Of a stretch of DNA of 64,000 nucleotides, positions 23,998 through 35,683 are shown in pieces (the stretch's first letter is position 1; every line of letters begins with the position of its first letter). The stretch comes from Durusdinium trenchii (lineage: Eukaryota; Sar; Dinophyceae; Suessiales; Symbiodiniaceae), in the NCBI GenBank assembly GCA_963970005.1, contig CAXAMN010028950.1, forward strand, positions 26,927 to 90,926, in the 5' to 3' direction. Both the position numbers and the translations under genes were made by a program. Below the pieces are notes generated by a model. That model was not told the DNA's origin, made no database searches, and saw only the letters and a program-made list of their open reading frames with translations.

Positions 23998-26900
23998 CTC
24001 AATAGGATCAATAGGCAAAGCCAGAACTCAGACACTCACTGGTTGAAAGTGGTGAGGTTTATCATCACATCATACCACAACAGTATGACAATGACGTTGA
24101 AAGAGCTAAAACCACATTGTTATGTCCAACATTGCATCCACATCACCCAGAAAAACAATAGATATTGTTTAAAGTTTCACTGGTCATGGAATACACATGT
24201 CAACAGCCAAGTCACCCTTCAGGATTGGGGACCAAACCAAGTGGTCTTGTCCTGGACGCAAACCACCACTGTGGCTCAGGAATACAAGGCCATTCTTGTC
24301 GGTCATTCTGGTCCTAATTGGCATCAAAGCTGATGGTTGAACTGAATGTCAGAAAAGATGAGACCATTGCTGCTGCAAGCATGACAACCAAAAACCCACT
24401 GTTTGACTCTCAAATTAATGTTGATGTAAAGCCCAGTTATTGATCGTTCTTATTTGTTGACCTCGTTGTCGCCATCAGAGCCAGTGGAAAAGAACCAATG
24501 AAACATAATACTAGGCAAAGATCCACCCAGTGCCGCAAAGCACCAGCTGCACGGTGAAGGTTCCAGGGCTCCTTCTCCACCACATCAGCTGTTTTCAGGA
24601 ACCTGAGATGAGCAAGCGGCCACATGTGACTTGGCTGTTTGGGGTCATGGGCAGCCCAGGGACAAGAGATTATAGATATATCATGTATAATTGTGAAAAT
24701 GTATATAGCTAAAATAAATATATATATATATATATTAGCAATTTCCATAGAAAGAAAATGACAAATATCCAAGAACAGGAACTCTTTCTTGGCACGGTCT
24801 GAAACCAAATTCCTGGGAAGGCCCTCCAAGGGAGCTTTCAATCGCTTACCAAAGTCCCCGGGGAGGCATACTGTAGGTGGCTGCGACAAAGATTCAGAGT
24901 TGACCAACTGCTTGACCAAAAGCACACAATCAGTCTCAGAGCAGTTGTAGACCTCATCATTGGATGTCAATGGACATTGCATCTAAGCAAAATTAACCTG
25001 CACACCAGCAGACTGTCATGAAAAACAGACACCTAACGCACATGACCAGGACCATCATGTTTGGTTACATCCACCACCGCAACAGTCTTTAAAAAGACAG
25101 TTTGGAGATTTGAGCAGTGTATCAGTTCAAGGCTCTTCATCAGGAATTTCTGTTGGAGACCATGAATCTCCAGACTTGTCATCATAGAGTGGTAGGTCCT
25201 CAGAGACAGAGAAATTTGGTAGGCTATAATAATGGTTGATGTGGTCTAATTGAAATGGGTTCAGAAAAAGGGAAGTTAGCCATTCTCACATCCAGGGTTC
25301 AGCTCTCCGAATGAACCGCCAGCAATGATTGACTTCCGTTTCTTGACCTTTAGGGTTTGGAACGAGGCCAGAAATAGAAACCCCATACTGGTCATAGTAC
25401 TTTTGCCAATTGTGGGCCCCCCTCAAGCACTTCTGCCCGGAGTTCACGGCGCCGGGATGGTTGGACCTTGGCTTTGATGATGTCAACAAAGTCCTGCAAG
25501 GAAAGGAATCGACCCATCAATCTTGACAAATGGAAACTGACAGACTTGTTATTGGGAAGTATTTATATGTCCCTGTCTAAACATGGTATTATCATTGCAC
25601 ATTGAAGTCTTAAAACCATGAGGCTCATGACCAGCTTTTAACATAGAGTGAGTCTGAGTCAGGCCTGCGGTTCTTGGATAACGTCCGTGTTCGTGAAGGC
25701 ACTTGTGACAATGCTCAGCCTTTGGTCCACACACGAGTGAGTGTGCCCGACCTCTCCGAAGGTGTGCGTGACAGAGCGGAACCTCAAACAATTGGCAAAG
25801 AGAGACTAGAAGGTAGCAGGAACCTCACATAGTTCAGGGGCTTAGTACAAAACAAATCATTCAACCAAAAAAGGATTCATTATGTTTTTTCTTGAGTCCA
25901 GGGACCTGCCAGAAATTATTGCTGAAGCACTCGCTTTGGCAACAATCTGATTTTTTGCCCTCTCTGCAACAGTTGTCCGTCTGGAAGGGTTGAACAAGCG
26001 AGGCCAATGGCCAAAGTCAAGACAAAGAATCAGTAAACAAACAAAAATAATACAAACCAATTCTTTGAACTTCAAGCGCCTCAATGCATAGATGCTGTGG
26101 GAAATCTAATCCACGAGCTGTGAGGATCTCGTGGGCCATATCTAAGGCCCTGAACAAGCACGTCAGCTCTGTGCTAGAGTCCTTTGGCAGGTCAGGTGGG
26201 GTTATGAAGTATATCTCCACTACCTCAGGGCAAGCGTGGATGGAGGTGGGATGGAGGTGTGTATTTGTCCTGTCAACCTACAAATAGGACCAATAATACT
26301 CGGAGTCCAATCTAACTACTGAATCAATACAAATTTGGAACCAAGGATCGCCATGCACTATTGCACAAATGACATGTGCAGTGGGTCGCCAAACACCAGA
26401 TAGGCTCTTGGCATTGACCATGTTCCGAGGGTACCTGGTCTTCGCTTGGTCTAGGGCGTCGATATCCACCTTCAGAATGGATGCCCCAGTCCCCTGCCCA
26501 TTGGTTGATTCCTCCGACAACATGTTCAATCTCATTTGTGTATCGCGGAACATTCTGATGTTCCTGATGTGCACAGCCTGGCACTTGTGTAAAGCATCCC
26601 GTTCCAACTGGAGCAAGGAATTTTTGATGCGCTCTGTGAACTTGGCACATTGTGTGCACCTGCCATGGTTGAGATATTGGTCTTCCAGAGTTGCCTTGGG
26701 ATGGATGGTTGTTTTTTTCCAATGTAAGAGCAGGCCACTTTCAGTGTTGCTAAGTGTGGAGTCCGTCATGAGTTACACCCCATTCACATGAACACTGTCA
26801 CCCTCCAATGTATACCAATAGAAACATACATAAGATGCCAATAGGTTTAAAGGGAGTTGGGTAGCCACAGATTCTAAATTGCAAAACAAATATATTTCAA

Positions 26901-28943
26901 CCTTTCTTATCCCTTCAAAGAATAACAACCAGCCTGGCATGTTGAGATGTATGCCGCATTTGAACAACAGATTGCCATCGCTCTTCATAGATGTAAACAA
27001 ACCGTCGTTGCTTGCACCGGTCTGACTCAGCAATGTCAGCCCCATTGCACCACATGATGTACCACTCATAGAAGGCATCCATGGTCATGTGCTGGATGTG
27101 TCTCGGGGACATACCTCACTTTTGGAATGATTTATTATGTTGGATTAAACAGTTTGTTTTTGGACCTTCACCTACTACCAAGAGTTGCAAAATAAAGATT
27201 CATTCTGATCAGCCTCATGGCCACCCAATGCCTTGTTGCCCGGGGCCATCATCTCCACCGCAGCCACAGCATTGACCTGCGCAAAGGTCTGGGCACTGTG
27301 GCTGGGAGCAATGGTGTTGTCAAGGAGATTCGCTGGAAGATCCGAATCCACAGCACCTTGGATGGAAAGATAGAATGCCACAGCTTTGGGAAACATGGCA
27401 CATGGAATAGACTTCTTGGAATGCATGGCTTCTGATTCTAGATATTCCATCAAGGAATCCCAAACAAACCCCAAAGGCACAATTTATTGAATGAATGGGA
27501 AGGGACGTGGAAGGAACAACCCAGATGCACAGAGGGCTGCACCAGTCACTTCTTCAACTGCTTCAGTCTCAGCAAGGGGCTCTGCCTCAGACACCCCAAA
27601 TCTTTTGAACACAAGGACCTCAATTCACAGAAACTAGCCAAATTCAACAACAAAAGGAAAGCTTTCAACAGAAAGAAAAGGCTTCAACTTTCACAACAAC
27701 AAGATGCCATGTTCCAGTAGCAATAGCTGAAGAAGCTGTCAACGGATGAAGCCTTTTCACCTGGCACCTTGCCATTGTATTTCCTCCTGTCAACAGGCAC
27801 ATTGTTTGTTCCCAAGCCGAGCTTCAGCCTTCGGACCTGACAGGACTGGCTTAAAAAAGGGTGAAACATTGAGTGGATGATTAACCTTATGTAAATGGTT
27901 AGACTTTAACATCCTGAACCTTTTCTTTCATGGTTGATGCTGGGCCTGGGTATGAACCCTTTTTTTGAAAAAAATGAGACACTTCGTATCTATGGAATAT
28001 AATTTGCTGCACAAGGCTAAGGGATGATTCCAAACAAGGAACCCTTTTCTCGTTGACCCCCAGGAGCATGCAGAAGGCACTCTCACACATGCCAAAGCCA
28101 GCCACCGCAAAGTCCAAAGAAACCTGAGGTACGGTGAACAGAGATTCTTTCTACAAGAAGACCTCAACATAGAAAGATCATTGTGAGTGTATGGATATAA
28201 AACATACCAAAATCAAAGAAAAACTTGAACCATGGTTTCACTGAAGAAACTGCTTCGGGATTCTTGGTCTCCTTGACCGGCAGCTTCTGAAGTAGACCCA
28301 GAATGAAAGCATTGCTTTCTTCCTGGTTCATGGTCTGGATCTTCTCGCGCAGGCCCTCACCCAGAGAAGATTGTAACTGCAACAAAACTGTTGGGAAGTT
28401 GAAGGGCAACAACAAGTTTAGACTCAAAAATGACAGAAAAATCAGCTCCCAAGTTTATTGAGCCAAGTTTCTTCAGCTTCACGCAGTCTGTGATGATTTG
28501 TCCGGAAACTCGCAACACAGCCCTTCTTGCAGCAACCAATCTTATTGTCTTGGGGAGTCCTCGATGGCCAAAAGTAGCAATTAAATGACTGACTGATGTG
28601 GTAAAAGTCAACCTATTGCCAACATGTTGCCCCAAATGAGAACTCTCTGGGTAAAGCCAGGAAAATAGACTGAGAGGTTAGTGACAAAGCTACGAAAGAT
28701 CTGGCAACCGCTGAGGCTTTCGAGCTGGAGTAACGAGTTCCGAAGCACTGTCGAGTACCATTTGCATGGCACCTGGAGCCATGTCTATCCTCGGCCCCTC
28801 ATCATCAGGTGGCAAATCCATCATGATTGACGTGCAGTCTAAGTCCGTGTTTGGGCCCCAGCTAGCAGCCAAGTCACAGGTCAAGTGAGTGGTTCGGTCT
28901 CACTGGTAACATGTGTAGCAGATGACCAGTTGTCATCATGATC
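23382..28943 (-). CDS. Spliced transposase-derived gene (DUF7869-type, RNase-H-like core) with RG-rich tail
   Basis: About 16 minus-strand exons. Well-supported exons are 28376-28208, 28123-about 28000, 27836-27708, 27585-about 27530, about 27470-27225, 27114-26934, 26659-26350, 26223-26080, 25980-25906, 25805-25665, 25493-about 25287, 24982-about 24800, 24602-24527 and 23997-23382. The core carries the order I associate with DUF7869-type transposase-derived proteins: KVDIDALDQAK, LSGVWRPTAH, DSSTEL, ETDNCCREGK and VGHTHSCVDQRLS, giving candidate acidic catalytic residues in the KVDID, TDN and HTH-VD segments. Upstream QHMTMDAFYEWY and SQHARCTQCA (Cys pair) fit the usual region before the core; downstream come NHCWRFI, VLLVKQ and EPWNLHRA. 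Two frameshifts (25417-25422 and about 28885) suggest decay or sequence error. No terminal repeats were found, so it may be a host gene rather than an active element. Confidence 0.62.
25287..25493 (-). CDS. Exon after the core, with a one-base frameshift
   Basis: It reads DFVDIIKAKVQPSRRRELRA then VLEG. After a run of six C on the plus strand (25417-25422) the reading must shift one base to give AHNWQKYYDQYGVSISGLV and NHCWRFIRR. Both halves fit the same family, so the extra base is either a mutation or a homopolymer error. A stop follows AEPWM, so a donor probably lies just before it. Confidence 0.55.
25665..25805 (-). CDS. Core exon with the GHTH-VDQ motif
   Basis: 47 codons: SLFANCLRFRSVTHTFGE, then VGHTHSCVDQRLSIVTSAF and VIQEPQ. 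The GHTHxxVDQ motif is the most recognisable mark of this transposase-derived family. It is bounded by a 100-base GT-AG intron and a GC donor at 25664. A different overlapping frame is longer but lacks the motif. Confidence 0.68.
25906..25980 (-). CDS. Core exon with the TDN motif
   Basis: Exactly 25 codons, starting TDNCCREGKKSDCC and ending SNNFWQ at a GT donor. The aspartate of TDN is the likely second acidic position of the fold. The exon is unusually rich in cysteine and lysine for this position in the family, so the copy may be diverged. Confidence 0.6.
26080..26223 (-). CDS. Core exon with the DSSTEL segment
   Basis: 48 codons, phase 0 at both ends: VVEIYFITPPDLPKDSSTEL, then RALDMAHEILTARGLDFPQH and LCIE. 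The GA-donor intron upstream is 126 bases; the downstream intron (25981-26079) is GC-AG. With the next exon it forms LCIETDNCCREGK. Confidence 0.65.
26350..26659 (-). CDS. Core exon with Cys pair and first catalytic-type motif
   Basis: Joins the upstream exon across a 274-base intron with a GC donor (26933-26932) and an acceptor followed by G. The joint restores SQHARCTQCAKFTERI. It then carries CQAVHIRNIRMFRDTQMR, LKVDIDALDQAKTRYPRN and SGVWRPTAHVICAIVHG. It ends at a GA donor (26349-26348). The KVDID segment is the first acidic motif of the RNase-H-like core. Confidence 0.65.
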
Positions 28944-28949
28944 CTGAAA

Positions 28950-30062
28950 CATGATTATGAAAAGGACATTTGATCCTGCGTGAAGCCTGGTCATATGATA
29001 AGTGGCATCTTTGATGGACATGTTTTTTTGCACCATGATTCATTAGGATGAAAGGTCCTTTCGATATCTTTAGATTCGAATACAACCCATTTGTCCCACG
29101 ATGCCAAAAGAAAACAAACTCACAGAATGCCCCAACAAGCAGTCCAACGATGCCCAACCTCATCAACCTCCACCCCAGCCAAGCAGTCTGGGACACCAGG
29201 CCAATTCAATGTGGCACCTTATTGGCCGGGCTGGAGCAATGTGTTACATCATAAAACAACAAAGGCAGTGGTTCCAGTTCCAATGAATTTCATTGGTGCT
29301 TTTAATGGATCACAAGACTGATAAGACATTGATGGGATGGAACAAAATAAAAGCAATCCTATTATTCAAAAGATTTCAACCAATGCCCCTCATCCTAAGA
29401 TGTATTTACACTTAATCATTTGGTTGAGCCATTTGCAAGCTTTGGATCCCAAACTACCAATTTCCTCCCCCTCCACGGTCCTCCATGCCTCTTGCTGACG
29501 GGGCACACTTCTCAGGCTGATGGCAGCGCCGGCAGCAGCCACGACCAGCAGCCACCGCTGGCCCACCCACCCACCCCAACCCACCCACGCACGACCCCGA
29601 CCAGGGTTAATGAGAATTGGTTTTGGATAGAAGTCTTGTCCTGATCCCTCAATAATATTGGCACTTGGGGTTTTCAATTAAGAATCGACTGGTTGATCAC
29701 CCGATGGATTAGTGTTGAACATCCAGAAGGGAGAGCTTCACACACAACTCCAAAGAGATTTGCAAGAATGCTCAAGGCATTGGCACGCAAATCATTCAAT
29801 CTTTAACCAAAAATGCAATCATCAAAGCATCCCAAAGAGAGAACCAAAATCAAATGCACCAAGACCATCATCAACTGCAATTCCTTGTGTGTGTTCTTGT
29901 TTTTTGCCTTTTTCGACCGAGTCTGGTGGGATGAGTGGCACACGACGATGTGACATCAGGCCACCGCCGTTGAACCACAGAAGCCTCCAGTTCAGGCTAG
30001 CTGCGCTCCGTGAAACGCCGCAGTTGGAGCTTTTTTTTCCGCCGTGTTCGTGTTGACACGAG
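28950..30062. other. Divergent spacer between minus-strand and plus-strand genes
   Basis: The transcription direction appears to switch here. No firm exon is visible. A minus-strand stretch at about 29400-29480 (EIGSLGSKACKWLNQMIK) could be a 5' exon of the transposase-derived gene. A C-rich tract lies at 29550-29600. This is the likeliest place for promoters of both directions, though no motif is recognisable. Confidence 0.4.
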
Positions 30063-30160
30063 GTGAAGTGGCCGAGCTGCAGCAAGAGATCAAAGACTTG
30101 GAGCTCTTCCTCCAAATGAGGCACGGTTCGGTCGCTCAACGTGGTGTCCTGACAGAGCCG
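30063..30160 (+). CDS. Coiled-coil exon, unknown product
   Basis: After GACACGAG it reads EVAELQQEIKDLELFLQMRH and GSVAQRGVLTEP, before a GT donor at 30161. A following short exon (about 30185-30213, VWEERFKMLQ) ends at a consensus GTAAGT donor. Heptad leucines indicate a coiled coil. Confidence 0.5.
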
Positions 30161-31215
30161 GTGCGGTGAACGGACCGTTTGCGTGTGGGAAGAGCGCTTC
30201 AAGATGCTTCAAGTAAGTTATAGATACTTGGAGGTGACGATTGTTTGCAATTTATTGAGCGTGTCCTTTTTGCATCTCCTCAGCACCTGTCAATTTTTTT
30301 TGGGGGAGGAAGGTTTCAGCATGTTTCAGCGCCAAACCCGCAATAACATGCAAAACCTTTTTGGGCAGTTGCTTTTCTAAATGTAAGGAGAGATGAGAAA
30401 AGGCATTTTGATCAACATGAATGGTTGGTGTCCACGCAACTCCTGAACTGTTGTATGCTGAGGACCTTGACGAAAGCGGTTAATGCCAAGAGAGACCGGT
30501 GACAGACGAGAACACCGGTGTTCGGTGTGAGGATCCATGGTTCCTCGGACAACGCTTCCTATGCTTCCTCCCTTCCTCGGTTCACATCGAAGCGAAAGAC
30601 TCGTCAACACAGGAGCCACCTGAGACCGCTTTCAAAACCACTGAAAAAGGGTCGCTTGAGGGACTTGGGGTATGCGCCATGCAGAGCCTCAGGATTGATT
30701 CTTTTGACTGCCTTGACGATACCTACATGTGCCTGCTTGCTTGGAATCATGCCACATGTGAGCTTTCTGCAGTTATTTCACAATTATTTGTTTGTGGTCT
30801 ACAGTGACAGGATGAATCCCAACAATGACAACGCTTAGTTTTATGCCGTTCTTTAAATGTTTGACAATGTTTGGCATATTTAATTTGTAATTCATTACAT
30901 ATCATTGTTTTTTAACGGACAATATCAAACAAAAACTACATGCGTTCATTTCAGACCGACGTGTGAGTAACGAGTAACCACCGCTGGGACCCACGGTGAC
31001 CAGCTCTAGGCGCCGCTGCCAGTCCAGTGTGGATGCCAATGAGCTGCAAAGCGCACATCTCCTGGCGCGGCTGCCAGTCCAGGGGGGGAAAACCCTTGGT
31101 GTTCTTTCTTTTTTTGGGGAAAAGCTCATCAATGATGTCATAAACGACAACACTTTTAAGCCGACATAGCATTTCGGGCAGTCCGTCTCTCACATCCCTC
31201 GGCACTCCCTCGCAG

Positions 31216-31315
31216 GTCACGGAAGGCCGCCGCAACGGCGCCCGCAGCCGCCGTTCCCGCCGGTGAGCAGCAGTCGGTCGGAAAAGAGCGCGAGGTCTCC
31301 AAGGCTGTGCTGTAA
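31216..31315 (+). CDS. Putative last exon, alanine-rich basic tail
   Basis: CTCGCAG acceptor followed by G, then SRKAAATAPAAAVPAGEQQS and VGKEREVSKAVL, stop at 31313-31315. It could be the C-terminus of the gene containing the 30.1 kb coiled-coil exon. Confidence 0.45.
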
Positions 31316-32479
31316 TTGTGGGTGTCGATCGTGGCGACCCTATTTTTTGAACTTGGAGAGGTTGGAAGTCCATTCTTTCTTCTCAACAGGATGTTGGAGG
31401 GAGTGTCTTTTTTTTGCAGTCCTTTCCGTGCTTTTTGGGTCACACTGCTCTAAGTGCGAGTCCCGTTCGCGAGTCCCGTTCGCAAGTCCCGTTCGCGCAC
31501 GGATCACGTAGCACATGGCGCGCATGGCACGGTAGACTGCACGGTGCAGGTGTTGCACTTCCTGCCTTTGAGCAATATTACCGAGCTCCTGGAGCATTAT
31601 TTATCCACCATGCCGTGCCCTGGTGTGGGTTAAACGGAACTGGATCGCTGGACGACAGGAAATGGGGCGGGTTGCCTACTGCCGAATGTCAAGAGCTGAA
31701 CTCTGTTCAGTCCATGGTCCGAGAAACTTAAGTTCCATTTTCAGTTGAGTTCTGTTGAGTTGTATAGTGCTTAGCTGCTGGGCCCATTTGGGAGGTGTTC
31801 TTGTTAATGCTCATCATCAGAGCATCATGGTGAGCAAAAGGAACCGCCTTTGGTGGCGTCGTCTCTCGCGCTCGTCGTGTCTCGGAGCGCCCCGTTCGGT
31901 GGACATGCGAGGACATGCGCCCCGTTCGTAGGGTCCGATCGCTCCGTTCGTAGTAATGCCCTGTGGTGACGTTTGAGTAGCTTCTTGCTACTAGCACATA
32001 CGTTTTGAGAACATCATACTTGATGTTCTCACCCTTTGTGACACCTCCAGCTGATGCACAAGATGGGAAGGTTAAGTTGATGCCCGAGTTGAGAAATAGT
32101 GCATCAACGATATAATACGATATATATATATAATACATAACACAAAGTATGACCCGGGAGTGAAAAAGGGACCACCCACCAGTACTGTACTTTAACCAAA
32201 CTTCAGGTGGAGGCCCAGTGGTACACCTCACCTGCAAGTCTGCTTTGAAAGGGTCCCCCCCAGTCAGGGAACATTTTTCCAGAAGGCACACAACAGCTGG
32301 ATCTATGTTGGCCCTGGAATTCCACTCACCATTTTTTTGACCGTCCCAACATGTCTCAAACATACATTGTTTGCGATTCTCCACTGCAACACTTCGAAAC
32401 CTGGATATACGATGACCAGGTTCAGGTGTGCACACCTCCGGTATACCTTTCTGTCCACTTTTTCACCCCCCTGTCTTGG

Positions 32480-32625
32480 TAGACCCATGCCCCGTGGTCG
32501 AACCTCCTTTGGAAAACGCATTCAGGAGCTCCTCCCGTTCGCCGGACCTGCTGAAGGCAGCGGACAAGCGTCCGGCGCCTGCGACGCGACGAGCGTCGTC
32601 CTGTCAACAATTCCAAAAAAGTAGC
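32480..32625 (+). CDS. Possible exon, basic serine-rich
   Basis: GC-rich segment reading PLENAFRSSSRSPDLLKAAD and KRPAPATRRASS, immediately left of a repeat array. Frame chosen on composition. Ends are approximate and a second frame is also open. Confidence 0.35.
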
Positions 32626-33030
32626 TTCTAGTTACATCTAGATACTAGAAAGCGATGGCCTTCAACCTGATAGCGATGGCCTCCACCCAGTAGATTCTAG
32701 TTACTGGAANNNNNNNNNNCTCCACCCAGTAGATTCTAGTTACTGGAAAGGTTTATTGTTACTAGTGGCGATGGCCTCCAACCGAATAGCGATGGCCTGA
32801 ACCTAGTAGCTTCTAGTTACTAGAAAGCTATATTGTTGCTAGTAGCGGTGGCCTCCACCTAGTAGCTTCTAGTTACTAGAAAGCTACTAATAGCGAGCCT
32901 CCAACCTAATAGCGATGGCCTCCATCTAGTAGCTTCTAGTCACTAGAAATCTTGATTTTTGTTACTAGTAGCGATGGCCTCGAACCTAATAGCGATGGCC
33001 TCCACCTAGTAGCTTCTAGTTACTGGCAAG
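32626..33030. repeat. Tandem array: GCGATGGCCTCCAACCTA / AGTAGCTTCTAGTTACTAG units
   Basis: About eight higher-order units of roughly 55-65 bases, each pairing GCGATGGCCTCCA(A)CCTA with TAGCTTCTAGTTACTAGAAA. The first half is the reverse complement of the unit in the 49.7 kb array. A scaffold gap (32710-32719) falls inside. Confidence 0.85.
32710..32719. other. Scaffold gap (10 N)
   Basis: Ten N bases within the tandem array, so the array length is a minimum. Confidence 0.99.
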
Positions 33031-33559
33031 TCTTTCCTAGTGCTCCATCCTCCTCAGGTAGATGTGGACCATGCCGACTGCCTCTTTATGCAGGAGGCGT
33101 TTTAGGGGATACCAACGCCCAGTAAAAGAACAGCATCGCCAACCGCCAACCATTTTTGTTTGATTTGTTTCTTCTTTGACAGCGGATTATACAAAAAAAA
33201 CCCTTGAATGATCACGTGTGTTTGACGATTTGCAGCTCTTTGCCGCTTCAACAACGGTGCCTTCAATCGCCATGCACAGCAATCCTGACGCTGTGCCTCG
33301 CCAGCCTTATCCTCGCTTGCCGTGCCCTGGCGTGGACGTGGTAGGGGCTAACCTTCACCCCAAAAGCCATCTCAATGCAATTCATAGTTGCCAAGCTGAA
33401 CACATGCAGTCTGGAGTGTTTGGTATGCATGATAGAGCTGCCTTTTCTGCATTGTCCAAAAGCCAAAGGTATACAAACACAGAAGCGGTCCTTATGATTG
33501 TATATATATATATGCACATTAATGTTGGACGCTGATTAGTAATAGGGCCCTCTATAATG

Positions 33560-34090
33560 CTAACTTTTTGAAAAATAATTCTTGACACATTGACACCCTG
33601 TTTGTTTTAAGGGTCCTCTATTATGCTAATTTATTTGGGGATCCTATTTTTGTGTTATCTAAACAATATTTAGGGTTAAGCATATTTCCGTTAGACAAAA
33701 AGACATAGTATATAATTACTACTAAGCCAATGGTTGGCTTGCTGAAAGTATTGATAAGATCTATAGTTCTTCTTCAAAACTGATAGCTTCCCAAAACCAT
33801 CAATTCCCTAATCAATCCTTTGTGTAAAGATTGCTCCTAAACAAATGTTCAAGGTAGTAGACCAGGAAGGCCCGTGATCCTCAACAATGAATTTGTTTTA
33901 AGGGTCCTCAATTGTGCATTTTTTTCCTGAAGAAAAATACAAATGGACATTCGTAATTCTACTAAGCCAATGGTTGGCTTACTGAGAGTATTGATAAGAT
34001 CTGATAAGTATAGGTTTCTATAGTTCTTCTTCAAACCTCACAGCTTCCCAAAGCCATCAATTCCTTAATCAATCCTTTATATAGTAGTAT
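33560..34090. repeat. Tandem duplication of an AT-rich block (about 250 bp spacing)
   Basis: TGTTTTAAGGGTCCTC occurs at about 33603 and 33895. CTACTAAGCCAATGGTTGGC followed by AGTATTGATAAGATCT occurs at about 33719 and 33959, and the CATCAATTCC-TAATCAATCC block ends both copies. The second copy has an extra internal segment. It looks like a diverged segmental duplication; no coding signal. Confidence 0.75.
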
Positions 34091-35683
34091 GAAAGGATTG
34101 CAAAGAATACCTAATGACAAAGAACTTCAGAAAGGAACATTAATACTACAATCAATTACCAAAGGAATCCTCCTAGGAACCCAGATTTGTTTTGGTGGTA
34201 GTTATTATAGCGGATCCCCCATTTTGTTTGAGGGAGAGGGGGGGGGGTCCCTTTTACTAATCAAGATCCAACATTATTTGTATACAGCTCTAACTTTGTG
34301 CGACGCCTCTGGATTTGGCTTGTTTGTTTTCTCAAAAGCTCCGGCTCCGCCTGGTTCTGCTTTTCTAGATGTTCCCTCTTGTCAGGTCATTGGAGACACC
34401 TGACATTCAGTGTGAGAGATCCAGTGCCGCCTGGAGATCGGATGCAGTGGCGATCTATGGCCTTGATGGCTCGAGCTTTCAGCTGGAGAGGGACGCCAAG
34501 CTGACAGCCTCCTAGAGAAGTCATTCAAAGGATGGGAGAGAGGTCCCACGAAGGATGGTCCTTTTCCAACATGTTCAAGTCATCATGGGCCGCAAGTGGG
34601 GGACATCAGTGTTTGAAGAGGTATGTGCCGCAAGTCCAATGGTTTTCTCGAAGCGCGTCGTTCATTTTGGGCTGTGACGAGGGTCCAGGGTGACTGGCAG
34701 GGAGGGAGGTAGATACATATTACACACCCAAGACTAAATTGCCTGCAGATTCATTGAATAGAATGTATTGTAACTACTGTGCTTTTGATGTGTGTGTGCT
34801 CTCTGTGTGTGTGTGTTGGTTTTGGTCTTTCTTAAATGTAGTTTTGCTTGGGCCGGTTGTTTTTGGGTGGTGATTTGCCGGTTTTTGCTCTTTTTCTCAG
34901 CCGCTTGTGTTGTGTTGCAGGCTTTTGCATTAAGAAATGGTGCACAGATGATCATTGCCGAGGATTTCATGACAACAAAATCGTCCAGGTGGGTAGCAGG
35001 TAGTATGTATTTCAATCGCGGGTGCTTCCTAGTTCCTGGTCACAGGGGGGGCCGATTCCAGCTGTACACCGGGTTTCAAAAACATGGAGCACTTGGGGGG
35101 CTCATCCGGTCGGTCCACGACACTGCGAGACCAAAAGAAGGGCCGCAAAGGGGGGGGGAGACAAACATGAAGACACCAAAGACATCCCTTGACTAGGAAA
35201 GAATCTGTTAGTTTGCTTGAAGAATGTAATCCTTTGAATGTACTGTTTGCATTTTGTGTATCAGTTTGTCTTTTCGGGCCAGTCTCGTTGGGGACCGGGA
35301 TAGCAATCGTAAACTTGCCAAAGCAATGGCTATGAAAACTCAAACTCGCTGGTCCTTTGTGTGACAGGAGCAAAAGAGACCAGCCCTCACATGGGTCACA
35401 ACTAAACACAAGAAGTACAGTAACTTTATGTTCAGCGATGGCAGCCATACATGACCAACGATCAAAAAGCAAATGTGAAAAAAAACAGCCAGAGGGTTAT
35501 GCAAAACAAAAGCACATGAACATGCAAAAGCAGCGCAATTTGCATTTGTTTTGTTTTTTTGCTTTAAAACAATATTTTGGCTCCTTGTATCTATGGCTGG
35601 CGTGCCGAACGTAACAGTCACTGATCGATTTTATCAGCCCTAGACGCACTATTTTTGTTTTTATATTCCTTTCATTTTCCTAG
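34091..35683. other. Spacer before the FNIP gene
   Basis: No exon I can support. It holds a G-run near 34238, a TG-rich tract at 34785-34825, and a G-rich stretch at 35150-35160. Upstream exon(s) of the FNIP gene, needed to complete its N-terminal domain, may lie here. Confidence 0.4.
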
